A stretch of 64,000 nt of DNA from CAWBJO01 sp963789175 (GCA_963789175.1 CAWBJO010000008.1:124001-188000); one strand, 5' to 3'. Numbered from the stretch's first letter, positions 16,420 to 29,726 are shown. The notes: a model not told the origin generated them from the sequence alone. A program made the numbers and translations.

Positions 16420-17271
16420 TCAGTCGGCGTCCTTCGCCATTTCGATGAAGAGCGCCCGCAGCCGGCGGGCCACCGGACCCGGCTGGCCGCCGCCGATGCG
16501 GTTCCCGTCGATCTCGACGATGGGAAGCACGAAATTGGAGGCGCTGGTGAGAAACGCCTCGTCCGACTCGTAAGCTTCGCTGAGCGTGAAACGGCGCTCC
16601 TCGATGATGACGCCGCTCTCGGCGGCAAGTCGGAACAGCGATCGCCGTGTGACCCCGGCCAGGATCCGATTGGAGAGCGGACAGGTGATCACGCGTCCGT
16701 CCTTCACGATATAGGCGTTCGACGAGGTCCCCTCGGTTACGTGACCGTCTTCGATCATCCAGGCCTCGAACGCGCCCGCCTCGTAGGCCGCCTGCTTGCC
16801 GAGAACGGGAGCGAGCAGCATGACCGACTTGATGTCGCGCCGCGCCCAGCGGACGTCCGGCACGCTGATGACCTTGACGCCCGTGACGGCATCGGGATTG
16901 TCGATGATGTCCTTGACCTGCGTGAAGGCGACGAGGCTCGACCCGACGGCCTTCGGGAACTTGAAGTCGCGGTCGGCGGCGCCGCGCGTGATCTGCATGT
17001 AGACCCATCCCTGCATCACCGCGTTTCGGCGGATGAGTTCCTCGTGCATGGCGCGCAGCTCTGCCTTCGTGCACGGCCATGCCATGGCGATCTCCTTGAG
17101 CGATCGCTCGAGCCGTTCCATGTGGGGCGCGTAATCGATGAGCTTTCCGCCCACCACCGCCGTGACTTCGTAGACGCCGTCGGCGAACAGAAAGCCGCGA
17201 TCGAAGATTGAAACTTTCCCCTCCTCCTCAGGAAGGTAGTCCCCGTTAACGTAAACGATCCGTCCCGCCAT
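16420..17271 (-). CDS. Class IV aminotransferase, D-amino acid transaminase type
   Basis: The 283-residue product is a fold-type IV PLP enzyme like D-alanine transaminase, which exchanges amino groups between D-amino acids and 2-oxo acids. The N-terminus (VYVNGDYLPEEEGKVSIFDRGF) is typical. The PLP lysine is in LLAPVLGKQAAYEAGA, and VTEGTSSNAYIV carries the conserved glutamate. It starts at ATG 17271, and its stop lies against the start of the FemAB-like gene. Branched-chain transaminase and aminodeoxychorismate lyase share the fold, but the motifs fit the D-amino-acid group best. Its substrate in the cell is unknown. Confidence 0.85.
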   Translation of the reverse strand: MAGRIVYVNGDYLPEEEGKVSIFDRGFLFADGVYEVTAVVGGKLIDYAPHMERLERSLKEIAMAWPCTKAELRAMHEELIRRNAVMQGWVYMQITRGAADRDFKFPKAVGSSLVAFTQVKDIIDNPDAVTGVKVISVPDVRWARRDIKSVMLLAPVLGKQAAYEAGAFEAWMIEDGHVTEGTSSNAYIVKDGRVITCPLSNRILAGVTRRSLFRLAAESGVIIEERRFTLSEAYESDEAFLTSASNFVLPIVEIDGNRIGGGQPGPVARRLRALFIEMAKDAD

Positions 17272-17396
17272 GAGCGCCTCTGAGCTGCACGCCTTCGGTA
17301 GCGAATGCGCGACCGCACCGCAAGATGAAGGTCGAGGTTGCCGCAGCCCCCCGTCTCCGTGCTAGGGAATTGGACGGGCGTGACGGGGAATTTTGA

Positions 17397-18770
17397 ATGA
17401 CTGCGCTGCGAACGATCTCGGACCGAGCGGTGGGCGCCATGCTTGACCGGGAACGAACGCTATTCGTGAAACGCAATCCGCGCTCGGCGGAGCTGGCGAA
17501 ACGCGCTGCCGACCATTGGCTGGGCGGCGTCCCGATGTTCTGGATGGCCGACTGGGCGACGCCCTTTCCCCTTTTCATCCGCAAGGCGCAGGGGGTTGCG
17601 CTGACCGACGCCGACGACAACGCCTATGTCGATTTCTGCCTCGGCGACACCGGCGCGATGTTCGGGCACAGCCCGCCGGAGTTCCATCGCGAGCTCGTGC
17701 GCCAGGGCAAGAACGGCATCACCACCATGATGCCGTCCCCCGACGCGGAGGTCGTCGGCAGGCTTCTCGCCGATCGTTTCGGCTTGCCGATCTGGCAGGT
17801 GACGGCGACGGCCAGCGACGCCAACCGGTCGGTGCTGCGCTGGATGCGCGCCATCACCGGCCGGCGCAAGATCCTCGTCTTCAACGGGTGTTACCACGGC
17901 GCCGTCGACGAGACGTTCGTCCGTCGCGCTGGAAAGCGCGCCGTGACGGATCCGGGTTTGATCGGCGAGGCGCGCGACTTGGCACGGCTCACCAAGGTAG
18001 TGGAGTTCAACGACGTCGCGGCGCTCGAGGCCGCCCTGGCCCCCGGCGACGTTGCCTGCGTTCTCGCCGAGCCGGTCATGACCAATTGCGGCATGGTTCT
18101 CCCCGAGCCCGGGTTTCACGACGCGCTGCGGCGCATCACGCGCCGCACCGGCACCCTGCTCGTGATCGACGAGACGCACTGCATGTCGTCGGGTCCCGGC
18201 GGATATACCGGCGCCTGCGGTCTCGAGCCGGACGCCCTCGTGCTCGGCAAGCCCATCGCCGGCGGCGTGCCCGCCGCCGTCTACGGTTTCTCCGCCGCGG
18301 TCGCCCGCCGCATCCGTCGATACCTGAAGACCAAGAAGCCCGGGCATTCCGGCATCGGCACCACGCTTGCGGGGAGCGCCCTGCAACTTGCCCTCATCCG
18401 TCGCATGCTCGAGCGCTATTTCACGCCGCGCGCCTTCAAGCCGATGATCGCCCTTGCCGAGCGGCTCGAACGCGGCATCGCCGCCGAGATCGACGGGCAT
18501 CGCGCGCCTTGGCATGTCGTGCGCGTCGGCGCCCGCGTCGAGTTCATGTGCACTCCCGAACGTCCGCGCAACGGCGACGAGGCGCGGCGCGCCATCCATC
18601 GTCCCGTCGACCGCGCCGTCCACCACTATCTATTGAACCGCGGCCACGTGATCACGCCCTTCCACAACATGATGCTGGTCTGCCCTGCGACCACGAAATC
18701 CGACGTCGATGCGCTGTCGTCCGCCATCGGCGGCTGCCTGGCCGAGCTCACCGGCGGCGGGCGAGGCTAG
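17397..18770 (+). CDS. Class III aminotransferase (glutamate-1-semialdehyde-aminotransferase-like)
   Basis: This 457-residue PLP-dependent protein belongs to class III transaminases. The PLP-phosphate region is FNGCYHGAVDETFV, the pyridine-N aspartate lies in LLVIDETHCMSSGPGG, and the Schiff-base lysine is in DALVLGKPIAGGVPAAVYGF. The N-terminal third (FPLFIRKAQGVALTDADDNAYVDF) matches the group related to HemL. It is four bases upstream of a GS-like gene on the same strand, so the pair is an operon. Such a pair suggests use of an amine or amino acid with glutamate as acceptor or donor. I cannot name the substrate, and tetrapyrrole synthesis is unlikely from this context. Confidence 0.85.
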   Translation: MTALRTISDRAVGAMLDRERTLFVKRNPRSAELAKRAADHWLGGVPMFWMADWATPFPLFIRKAQGVALTDADDNAYVDFCLGDTGAMFGHSPPEFHRELVRQGKNGITTMMPSPDAEVVGRLLADRFGLPIWQVTATASDANRSVLRWMRAITGRRKILVFNGCYHGAVDETFVRRAGKRAVTDPGLIGEARDLARLTKVVEFNDVAALEAALAPGDVACVLAEPVMTNCGMVLPEPGFHDALRRITRRTGTLLVIDETHCMSSGPGGYTGACGLEPDALVLGKPIAGGVPAAVYGFSAAVARRIRRYLKTKKPGHSGIGTTLAGSALQLALIRRMLERYFTPRAFKPMIALAERLERGIAAEIDGHRAPWHVVRVGARVEFMCTPERPRNGDEARRAIHRPVDRAVHHYLLNRGHVITPFHNMMLVCPATTKSDVDALSSAIGGCLAELTGGGRG

Positions 18771-18774
18771 TCGC

Positions 18775-20154
18775 ATGGCCATGGTCACTCCCGGACAAGC
18801 CGACGCCGCCGAGACGTTCCTCGCCGCCCATCCCGGCGTGAAGAGCGTCCACCTCGTGTGGACCGACCTGTGCGGCGTCCAGCGCGGCAAGGTCTTGCGG
18901 CGCGACGAGGTCGTGGCCGCCTGGCGCGACGGCCGCTTCTTTCCGATCTCAGCCCTCGCCCTCGACATCACCGGTGCCGATGTCGTCGAGACCGGTCTCG
19001 TTTGGGATGAAGGCGACCGTGATCTTCTCCTGTGGCCGGTTGCCGGCAGCATGGTGACGATGCCGTGGAGCGAAGAGCCGGCGGCGCAATACCTCGCCTC
19101 CGTCTGCGATCTCGACGGCCGACGCCACTATGCCGATCCGCGCAATCTCCTTGTCGACGTCGCAAGCCGCTTCGAGCCGCTCGGCTTGACTCCGGTCGGC
19201 GCCGTCGAGCTCGAATTCTTCCTCATGGATCGCGACTCGGCATTGGCCGGACGGCCCCTGCCGCCGCGTTCCGCGACGAGCGGCGCCCAGCCGCAGCACT
19301 ACCAGGCCTACAATCTCCAGGACCTCGACGATTTCGCTCCGTTCTTCCATGACCTCTATGAATACGCCGAAATCCAGGGCTTGCCGGCCAAGACGCTGAT
19401 CTCGGAGTATGCGCCGGGACAGCTCGAGATCGTTCTCCGCCATCGCGCCGACATCCTGAAAGCGGGCGACGAGGCCATCATGCTCAAGCGCCTCATCCGC
19501 TCGACCGCCATGAAGCACGGCCTCATCGCCAGCTTCATGGCCAAGCCCTATGCGCAATGGACGGGCTGCGGCATGCACATCCATGTGAGCCTCGCCGACC
19601 GGTCGGGGAAGAACGTATTCGCCGCGGCATCGCCGTCCGACAATCCGCTGCTGATGCGGGCCATCGCCGGCCTCATGGCGACGATGAAGGCCTCGACCCT
19701 GCTTCTCGCTCCCAATGCCAATTCCTATCGCCGCTTCCGCAACAACTCCTATGCCCCGACGTCGGTGAGCTGGGGCGTCAACAATCGCACTGTCTCGCTT
19801 CGCCTTCCGGCCGGCGCGCCGGAGACCTGCCACATCGAGCACCGTCCGGCCGGTGCCGACGCCAACCCCTATCTCGTGCTGTCGGCGGTCCTGGCCGGCA
19901 TGCATCTCGGAATCGAAATGAAGCTCGATCCCGGCCCGGCGACGACCGGCAACGGCTACGAGGCCGCGGGGCTCGACCGCATCCCGACCGAGTGGACGCA
20001 TGCCATCGAGGCATTCGAGGCGTCCGATGTGTTGAGATCGTATTTCGGCGACCCGTTCGTCCATTGCTTCGCGGCCATCAAGCGGGCCGAGGCCGATCGG
20101 TTCTCCGCCGAACCGACGTCGCGCGATTTCGCCTGGTATCTTCGCACCGTCTGA
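18775..20154 (+). CDS. Second glutamine synthetase-family ligase
   Basis: The 459-residue protein is another non-housekeeping member of the glutamine synthetase superfamily. Landmarks are VELEFFLMDRDS, YAPGQLEIVLRH, GCGMHIHVSLADRSGKN, ANSYRRFRNNSYAP and EHRPAGADANPYLVLSA. It is distant from the ligase at 5984-7357 in the loops around the substrate site, so a different amine substrate is likely. ATG 18775 is chosen since GAGG lies eight bases before it; ATG 18781 is possible. It follows the class III transaminase by four bases and precedes nhaD by nine. Gamma-glutamyl amine or imidic amino acid synthesis is the inferred reaction. Confidence 0.83.
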   Translation: MAMVTPGQADAAETFLAAHPGVKSVHLVWTDLCGVQRGKVLRRDEVVAAWRDGRFFPISALALDITGADVVETGLVWDEGDRDLLLWPVAGSMVTMPWSEEPAAQYLASVCDLDGRRHYADPRNLLVDVASRFEPLGLTPVGAVELEFFLMDRDSALAGRPLPPRSATSGAQPQHYQAYNLQDLDDFAPFFHDLYEYAEIQGLPAKTLISEYAPGQLEIVLRHRADILKAGDEAIMLKRLIRSTAMKHGLIASFMAKPYAQWTGCGMHIHVSLADRSGKNVFAAASPSDNPLLMRAIAGLMATMKASTLLLAPNANSYRRFRNNSYAPTSVSWGVNNRTVSLRLPAGAPETCHIEHRPAGADANPYLVLSAVLAGMHLGIEMKLDPGPATTGNGYEAAGLDRIPTEWTHAIEAFEASDVLRSYFGDPFVHCFAAIKRAEADRFSAEPTSRDFAWYLRTV

Positions 20155-20163
20155 GGAGGCAGC

Positions 20164-21528
20164 ATGCGGCTCGCCATTGCAGCGCTTGCCTGGTTCGCCG
20201 GCACCCTGCCCGCCGCGGCACAGGCGGCCGCCGAGCGGGACTTCACCACGCACCCGCTGGGCTACCTCGCGCTAGCCATTTTTCTCGCCGCCTACGCGCT
20301 GGTCGTGCTCGAAGAGACGACCGCGCTGCGGAAGTCGAAGCCCGTGCTCGTCGCGGCCGGCCTCATATGGCTGCTGATAGGGGTGATCCACGCCGAGCAG
20401 GGAGCGGGCGAGGCCGCCAACGCGGCCGCCTCGCACGTCATCCTCGAATATGGCGAGCTCCTGCTGTTTCTCCTGGTGGCCATCACCTACGTCAACACGC
20501 TGGAGGAGCGGCGGATTTTCGACGCCTTGCGCGGCTGGCTCGTCGGCCACGGGTTCTCCTACCGCCGGCTCTTCTGGATCACCGGCATCTTCGCCTTCTT
20601 CCTGTCGAGCGTGCTCGACAACCTGACCACGGTCCTCGTCATGGGCGCCGTGACCCTGGCGATCGGCCGGGAGTCGCGCCCGTTCCTCGTCGTCTCGTGC
20701 GTCGCCCTCGTGGTCGCGGCCAATGCCGGCGGCGCCTTCTCGCCCTTCGGCGACATCACCACCCTGATGGTTTGGCAGAAGGAGAAGCTCACCTTCTTCG
20801 AGTTCTTCGATCTGTTTCTGCCGTCTCTCGTCAACTTCGTCGTGCCGGCGGCATTGATGCATTTCGCCGTGCCGCGCGGCAGTCCGCCCTCGCAGGCCGC
20901 CCGCGTGCGGCTGAAGCCCGGCGCGCTGGCCGTGGCGCTCCTGTTTGCCGCCACCATCGTCACCGCCGTTTGCTTCCGGAACTTCCTCTCGCTTCCCCCT
21001 GCCCTCGGCATGATGCTCGGCCTCGGCTATCTCCAGATCCTGGCCTTCGGTCTCCAGCGCCGCGCCCGGCGGAACGACGACGGCGACATGGTGCTCGATT
21101 CCTTCGCCCTCATCGCCAAGGTCGAATGGGACACGCTCCTCTTCTTCTTCGGCATCATCTTCGCCGTCGGCGGCCTCGGCGTCCTCGGCTACCTCGATCT
21201 CGTGAGCACGCAACTCTATGGCGGCGATCACACCATCGCCAATGTCGCCATCGGCGTCCTCTCCGCGATCGTCGACAACATCCCGCTGATGTTCGCCGTC
21301 CTCACCATGGATCCGCCGATGACGGATGGTCAGTGGCTGCTCATCACACTGACGACCGGGGTGGGCGGAAGCCTGCTGTCGATCGGATCGGCGGCCGGTG
21401 TCGCCCTGATGGGCCAGGCGCGCGGCATCTACACCTTCCGCAGCCACCTGACCTGGACCTGGGCGGTGGCGCTGGGCTACGTGGCGAGCATTCTCGTCCA
21501 CCTCGCCTGGAACCGCGCCCTCATGTGA
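20164..21528 (+). CDS. nhaD: Sodium/proton antiporter, NhaD family
   Basis: The 454-residue product is a multi-span membrane antiporter. The first 20 residues end in PAAAQAAAE and look like a cleavable signal peptide, as in other NhaD proteins. Conserved segments include FFLSSVLDNLTTVLVMGA, AANAGGAFSPFGDITTLMVW and SAIVDNIPLMFAVLTMDPP, which carry the acidic and polar residues of the ion pathway. About 11 to 12 hydrophobic spans follow. It lies nine bases after the GS-like gene and may be co-transcribed with it. Association with choline/osmolyte genes nearby fits salt adaptation, but that link is only positional. Confidence 0.9.
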   Translation: MRLAIAALAWFAGTLPAAAQAAAERDFTTHPLGYLALAIFLAAYALVVLEETTALRKSKPVLVAAGLIWLLIGVIHAEQGAGEAANAAASHVILEYGELLLFLLVAITYVNTLEERRIFDALRGWLVGHGFSYRRLFWITGIFAFFLSSVLDNLTTVLVMGAVTLAIGRESRPFLVVSCVALVVAANAGGAFSPFGDITTLMVWQKEKLTFFEFFDLFLPSLVNFVVPAALMHFAVPRGSPPSQAARVRLKPGALAVALLFAATIVTAVCFRNFLSLPPALGMMLGLGYLQILAFGLQRRARRNDDGDMVLDSFALIAKVEWDTLLFFFGIIFAVGGLGVLGYLDLVSTQLYGGDHTIANVAIGVLSAIVDNIPLMFAVLTMDPPMTDGQWLLITLTTGVGGSLLSIGSAAGVALMGQARGIYTFRSHLTWTWAVALGYVASILVHLAWNRALM

Positions 21529-21532
21529 AAGC

Positions 21533-22069
21533 CTACGGGCTCGACAGCTCGTCGTGGTGCTTGGGGCTCGTCGCCTTGTAGCCCATCACCACCCGGTCGA
21601 GAACGCCGAGGAACACCGCCGAGAACACGAAGGCCATATGCATGATGGTGAGCCACTTGAGGTGTTCTGACGAGTACTGGGAGGCGTTGAGGAACACCTG
21701 CAGCAGATGGATCGAGGAGATGGCGACAATCGTCGAGGCCACCTTGATCTTGAGCGACCCTGCATCGATCTTGCCCAGCCAGGAGAGCTCGCTGGCGTTG
21801 TCGTCGAACCGGCTGACGAAATTCTCGTAGCCCGAGATCATCACCATGACGATGAGGCTCGCCACCAGCGCGGCGTCGATGAGCGCGAGCATCGACAGGA
21901 CGGCTTCGGCATCGTCGAGCGTCAACACGCCGCCGACCATGTAGAAGAGCTTCTTTCCGAAGGCGATGGCGTAGATCAGGAGCGAGAAGGCGAGGCCCAG
22001 GTAGAAGGCCACGAGGATCCATCGGCTGGCCAGGATGGTCGATTCGATCAGTCGTTCAAGCTGTTTCAT
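21533..22069 (-). CDS. YqhA family (UPF0114) membrane protein
   Basis: This 178-residue integral membrane protein matches the YqhA/TIGR00645 family. It has three to four hydrophobic segments: RWILVAFYLGLAFSLLIYAI near residue 16, ALIDAALVASLIVMVMISGY near residue 62, STIVAISSIHLLQVFL near residue 112, and a last segment near 140. The conserved stretch SGYENFVSRFD is present. Its cellular role is not established. It converges on nhaD with a four-base gap. The start ATG 22069 is the first available and the length fits the family. Confidence 0.85.
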   Translation of the reverse strand: MKQLERLIESTILASRWILVAFYLGLAFSLLIYAIAFGKKLFYMVGGVLTLDDAEAVLSMLALIDAALVASLIVMVMISGYENFVSRFDDNASELSWLGKIDAGSLKIKVASTIVAISSIHLLQVFLNASQYSSEHLKWLTIMHMAFVFSAVFLGVLDRVVMGYKATSPKHHDELSSP

Positions 22070-22116
22070 TTGAAGTATGCGAGGTGCCCTGTCTTAGGTG
22101 ACGTTGAGGGAAAATG

Positions 22117-22140
22117 GTTGCGAACGCGGTGCTTCGCAAC
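22117..22140. repeat. Perfect 8-bp inverted repeat upstream of small gene
   Basis: GTTGCGAA (22117-22124) and TTCGCAAC (22133-22140) flank an eight-base spacer in the 164-base gap between the divergent yqhA-family and small hypothetical genes. A weaker inverted repeat (GGAAAA and TTTTCC) follows at about 22141-22159. The arrangement could be an operator for one of the divergent genes or a hairpin. No promoter could be assigned with confidence. Confidence 0.45.
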
Positions 22141-22233
22141 AGGAAAAATTTAACTTTTCCAAGGCGATTTCCGGAACGATCTCCGTCGGCTGCCGGTTGA
22201 CTGATCGAGGCGGCAGGAAAGGATGCCGAGGCC

Positions 22234-22443
22234 ATGCAAGCCTTCCACGTCAGGATCAATCCCGCAGGCTGGCACATCTGCTACGATGACCGGTCGTTCG
22301 GCCCCTACGACAATTGCCGGTCCGCGACCGGCGCGGCCATCGACGCCGCCCGCCAGGCCGAGGAGCTCAACCTGGCGACCTATGTGGTCGTGCACGACGA
22401 GGATGGCGCCGAGGACATCGTCTGGCCGGAAAGCGCCCACTAG
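22234..22443 (+). CDS. Small hypothetical protein (69 aa)
   Basis: The protein has a compact acidic sequence with aromatic residues: MQAFHVRINPAGWHICYDD at the N-terminus and an alpha-helical AAIDAARQAEELN segment before TYVVVHDEDGAEDIVWPES. The pattern of strand-helix-strand resembles small domains of the DUF2188 kind, but I do not recognise it firmly. AGGAAAGG lies upstream of the ATG at a slightly long distance. The TAG stop shares a CTAG palindrome with the glutathione transferase stop, which supports it being a real gene. No function can be given. Confidence 0.6.
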   Translation: MQAFHVRINPAGWHICYDDRSFGPYDNCRSATGAAIDAARQAEELNLATYVVVHDEDGAEDIVWPESAH

Positions 22444-23123
22444 CGGACCCCTGCAAATCGGTCCGGCATCTCGGCTCTGTATGGAAACATGTGGAGGTAT
22501 GGCCGCGCTTCGGCAAGCACGCGCGCGAAGGACGGCCGTGCCACGAGCCGCTCGAAATACGAATCCAGGCCGACGTGGCCTTGGCCGAAGGGAACGACGA
22601 TGCCGGAATAGAACAGCGCCGGCGCGGCCGCGCAGTCCGCGATGGTGAGGCTGTTTCCGGTGATCCATGGCTTTCCGGCGATCTGCCGTTCGATCATGTC
22701 GTAGGCGACCGCTAGGCCGGCGCGCGCCTCGGCCACGCCCCGCTCGTCCCGCTCGCCCTCGGGTCTGAGCCGGTCGGTGACGATCTTCTGCATCGGCACC
22801 TGGACGTACATGTCGAAGAAGCGGTCCCAGAGCCGCGCCTCCAGCCGAAGGTCCGCTTCCGCCGGGAAGAGCGGAAACCGTCCGGGAACCCGCGCCTCCA
22901 GATATTCGATGATGATGCTCGTCTCCGGCACGATCCGCCCGGTTTCCCCATCCTCGAGCACGGGGATCTTTCCGACCGGCCACCGCTCGAGCAGGGCTGC
23001 GTTCGAGTCCGGGTCGGCGAAGTCGACCAAGCGCGGCGTGAAAGGAACGTCCATTTCGTAGAGCGCCATCAGGACCTTGTGGCAGAACGAGGCCAGCGGA
23101 TGCAGGTGGAGCGTGAGGGTCAT
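22440..23123 (-). CDS. Glutathione S-transferase family protein
   Basis: The 227-residue product has the two-domain cytosolic GST layout. The N-terminal thioredoxin-like domain starts with LTLHLHPLASFCHKVLMALYE and includes the cis-proline and glutathione-binding region GKIPVLEDGETGRIVPETSIIIEYL. The C-terminal helical domain has the conserved ITGNSLTIADCAAAPALFY (N-capping box). The substrate is unknown. It lies between the small hypothetical gene and the initiator tRNA gene, with no obvious operon partner. Confidence 0.88.
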   Translation of the reverse strand: MTLTLHLHPLASFCHKVLMALYEMDVPFTPRLVDFADPDSNAALLERWPVGKIPVLEDGETGRIVPETSIIIEYLEARVPGRFPLFPAEADLRLEARLWDRFFDMYVQVPMQKIVTDRLRPEGERDERGVAEARAGLAVAYDMIERQIAGKPWITGNSLTIADCAAAPALFYSGIVVPFGQGHVGLDSYFERLVARPSFARVLAEARPYLHMFPYRAEMPDRFAGVR

Positions 23124-23207
23124 GCGCGATGCCTGTGCGTACGGCCCTTTTTCGATCGGGGCCTGCAGCTGGAGGAGAATCCGGGGAACGCCGATGCACC
23201 GGCAAAG

Positions 23208-23284
<77 letters not shown>

Positions 23285-23320
23285 CCAGTGGCGACGAAAA
23301 ATCCCGTCGTGCGCGGCGGT

Positions 23321-23349
23321 TATGTAGCAACCCTGACTCGACTTGTGAA
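23321..23349 (-). promoter_or_regulatory. Candidate promoter of the initiator tRNA gene
   Basis: On the minus strand TTCACA (23344-23349, five of six to consensus) is followed after 17 bases by TACATA (23321-23326), with an overlapping CATAAC. Transcription would begin about 30 bases before the tRNA. This suggests independent expression of the tRNA. Confidence 0.45.
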
Positions 23350-23613
23350 CCCCCTAGCCGCCTTCTTTTTCACCCACCGATTGTTGGATTGTGACAGGGA
23401 GTCTCTGCATCCTCCGCCCGCGGCTGGATAACATGGTGGGGAATTGCGCTGACTCTCGCGCCTGCGCAAGCCGCTGGCGACGCACTGCGTCGCCATTTTC
23501 GCCGGACGCTCCGCCGCGCCGAGCGCCGCTTTGCCGCCGCCCTGGCTGGTGACCCTGCAAGCGCCCATCGGGCGCGTAGGCACCTGAAGTCGCTCCTGAG
23601 CTTTCTGGTTCTC

Positions 23614-24408
23614 ATGCGGCCGGCGGTGGGCAGGAAGACCTGCGCCCAGGCCCGGTCCGTCCTGCGTAAGGCAGCCCATGCGCTTGCCGGCCCGCGCCAG
23701 GACCAGGCCATGGTCGAGATCGCCGCCCGCATGCATGGCCGCGCCCCCGAAGCAACCGCGGCCGACCTGTGGGAGGCGGCTCGCGCCGCCCTCGCCCTGA
23801 GGCAGGAGCGCCGGACGCGGCGAGCCGCCGCTCTTCCCGCCGGGGAGAACATCGGCCGGGCGCTCCGCAGGCTGCGCAAGGCGGTGAAGCGCTGGCCCCT
23901 TCCGAACCGGGGCGACGGCTGGGTGGTCGAGGGCATGGCGGAGACCTATCGCCATGCGCGCCGCCATCTCCGGCGCGGGCTCGCCTCGGGCGACGTCGCG
24001 ACCCTCCACCGGGCGCGGCGCTTCGCCATCTACCAGCTTCACCACATGAAGTGGACCTCGCCCCTCTGGCCTGCCGTCTTCGCGGCCTGGGCGACCGAAC
24101 TCGAAAGGTTGCGCGGCGTGCTGGGCGATCTCCATGATCTCGACGAGCTTGCAGGCCTTCTGAAGCGCGAAGGTCTTGCCGACGCCGTCGGCCTGGACGC
24201 GAGCCGGTTGCACGCGCTGATCGGTGACCGCACCGCGGCTCTCATCGACGATGTGCGCGTCTTCGCCGCCCGCCTTTTTGCCGAGAAGCCATCGGCCTAC
24301 GAGGCGCGCATGCGCCATCTGTGGAAGGCGTTCAGGGCCGACGCGATCCGAAAGGCGCAGAGCGCGCCCCACGATCCCTCGGACAAAGAAAACCGCCCGG
24401 GCCAATAG
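23614..24408 (+). CDS. CHAD domain-containing protein
   Basis: CHAD domains are helical, histidine- and arginine-rich domains that bind polyphosphate granules. The product shows the typical spaced basic helices: ENIGRALRRLRKAVKRW, AETYRHARRHLRRGL, LHRARRFAIYQLHHMKW and LERLRGVLGDLHDLDELAGLL. The first ordinary start codon is ATG 23614. However, the same frame stays open back to 23395 and codes for another CHAD-like helix (ASAHRARRHLKSLLSFLVL) just before that ATG. The true start may therefore be a rare codon, for example ATT 23443 preceded by GGTGGGGA. The gene lies on the strand opposite the rRNA operon, between the 5S gene and the initiator tRNA. Confidence 0.75.
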   Translation: MRPAVGRKTCAQARSVLRKAAHALAGPRQDQAMVEIAARMHGRAPEATAADLWEAARAALALRQERRTRRAAALPAGENIGRALRRLRKAVKRWPLPNRGDGWVVEGMAETYRHARRHLRRGLASGDVATLHRARRFAIYQLHHMKWTSPLWPAVFAAWATELERLRGVLGDLHDLDELAGLLKREGLADAVGLDASRLHALIGDRTAALIDDVRVFAARLFAEKPSAYEARMRHLWKAFRADAIRKAQSAPHDPSDKENRPGQ

Positions 24409-24423
24409 GCTTGCGGGCGGTTT
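24389..24423 (-). terminator. Intrinsic terminator of the rRNA operon
   Basis: A ten-base perfect stem (AAACCGCCCG at 24390-24399 and CGGGCGGTTT at 24414-24423) with a 14-base loop lies 40 bases beyond the 5S gene. On the minus strand it runs into TTTTCTTTG. It overlaps the last codons of the convergent CHAD gene and could also end that transcript, though the plus-strand tail is less T-rich. Confidence 0.75.
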
Positions 24424-24463
24424 CTCGAACATTGGAAGAAGGGATTTGGCTTTGTCCTTGGCA

Positions 24464-24581
24464 GGCCTGGCAACGACCTACTCTTCCGCGTCTTAAGACG
24501 AAGTACCATCGGCTCAAAGGCGTTTAACGACCGAGTTCGGGATGGGATCGGGTTCGGACACCTCGACATAGCCACCAGGCC
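24464..24581 (-). rRNA. 5S ribosomal RNA
   Basis: The 118-base minus-strand sequence contains the conserved 5S core CCGATCCCATCCCGAACTCG and the late GATGGTACT and AGAGTAGGTCG segments. The terminal helix pairs GGCCTGG at the 5' end with CCAGGCC at the 3' end, which sets the boundaries used here to within a few bases. Confidence 0.93.
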
Positions 24582-24771
24582 GGCGAAGGACAAAGCGAAT
24601 GAAACTGGTCTTGGTTTTTGAGCGCCCCGCCACTGGCATTGGGATTCCGAATGGCGTGGCACTGGACGTTTCCTTCAGCGCGACCGCGCGTCGGCCGGAT
24701 GGCCGCCCCGCGGAGCCGTAGGCGATAGCCAACAGGCGTGAGCGCTGGAAGATGGGCATTGAAAATGAGAA

Positions 24772-27886
<3,115 letters not shown>

Positions 27887-28011
27887 CGGATCCGCGCCGG
27901 CTTTCGGCGCGAACCATTGCAAACCGTTTGGCAACCTCGGCTGACATCCACGTGTGGCGCGCCCTTCTCTCGAAGTCCTCCTCCGAGGTCGGGAAGCAAG
28001 CGCCGAATGAA

Positions 28012-28088
28012 TGGTGGGCCTGGGAAGAGTTGAACTTCCGACCTCACGCTTATCAAGCGCGCGCTCTAACCAACTGAGCTACAAGCCC
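28012..28088 (-). tRNA. tRNA-Ile (GAU)
   Basis: The 77-base minus-strand sequence begins GGGCTTGTAGCTCAG and ends with CCA. The anticodon loop TTGATAA gives GAT. It lies between 16S and tRNA-Ala in the rRNA operon spacer. Confidence 0.96.
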
Positions 28089-28231
28089 AATAAGCCGCCC
28101 TTGCCTTCTCGTGCAACCAGGAAAGAAAGAGAAACGAAGACGGTGGCATCCCGCCAAAATGGAACCTGACTTGGTTCCGATGTTCCAACGACGACCGATA
28201 GACCGTGCAGGATGCACGATCATAAGGGTTC

Positions 28232-29726
<1,495 letters not shown>

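Noticed and set aside
23614..24408. CHAD gene as part of a mobile insertion
   Set aside because: No terminal repeats, integrase or composition change was seen. Only the unusual position between 5S and tRNA argues for an insertion.
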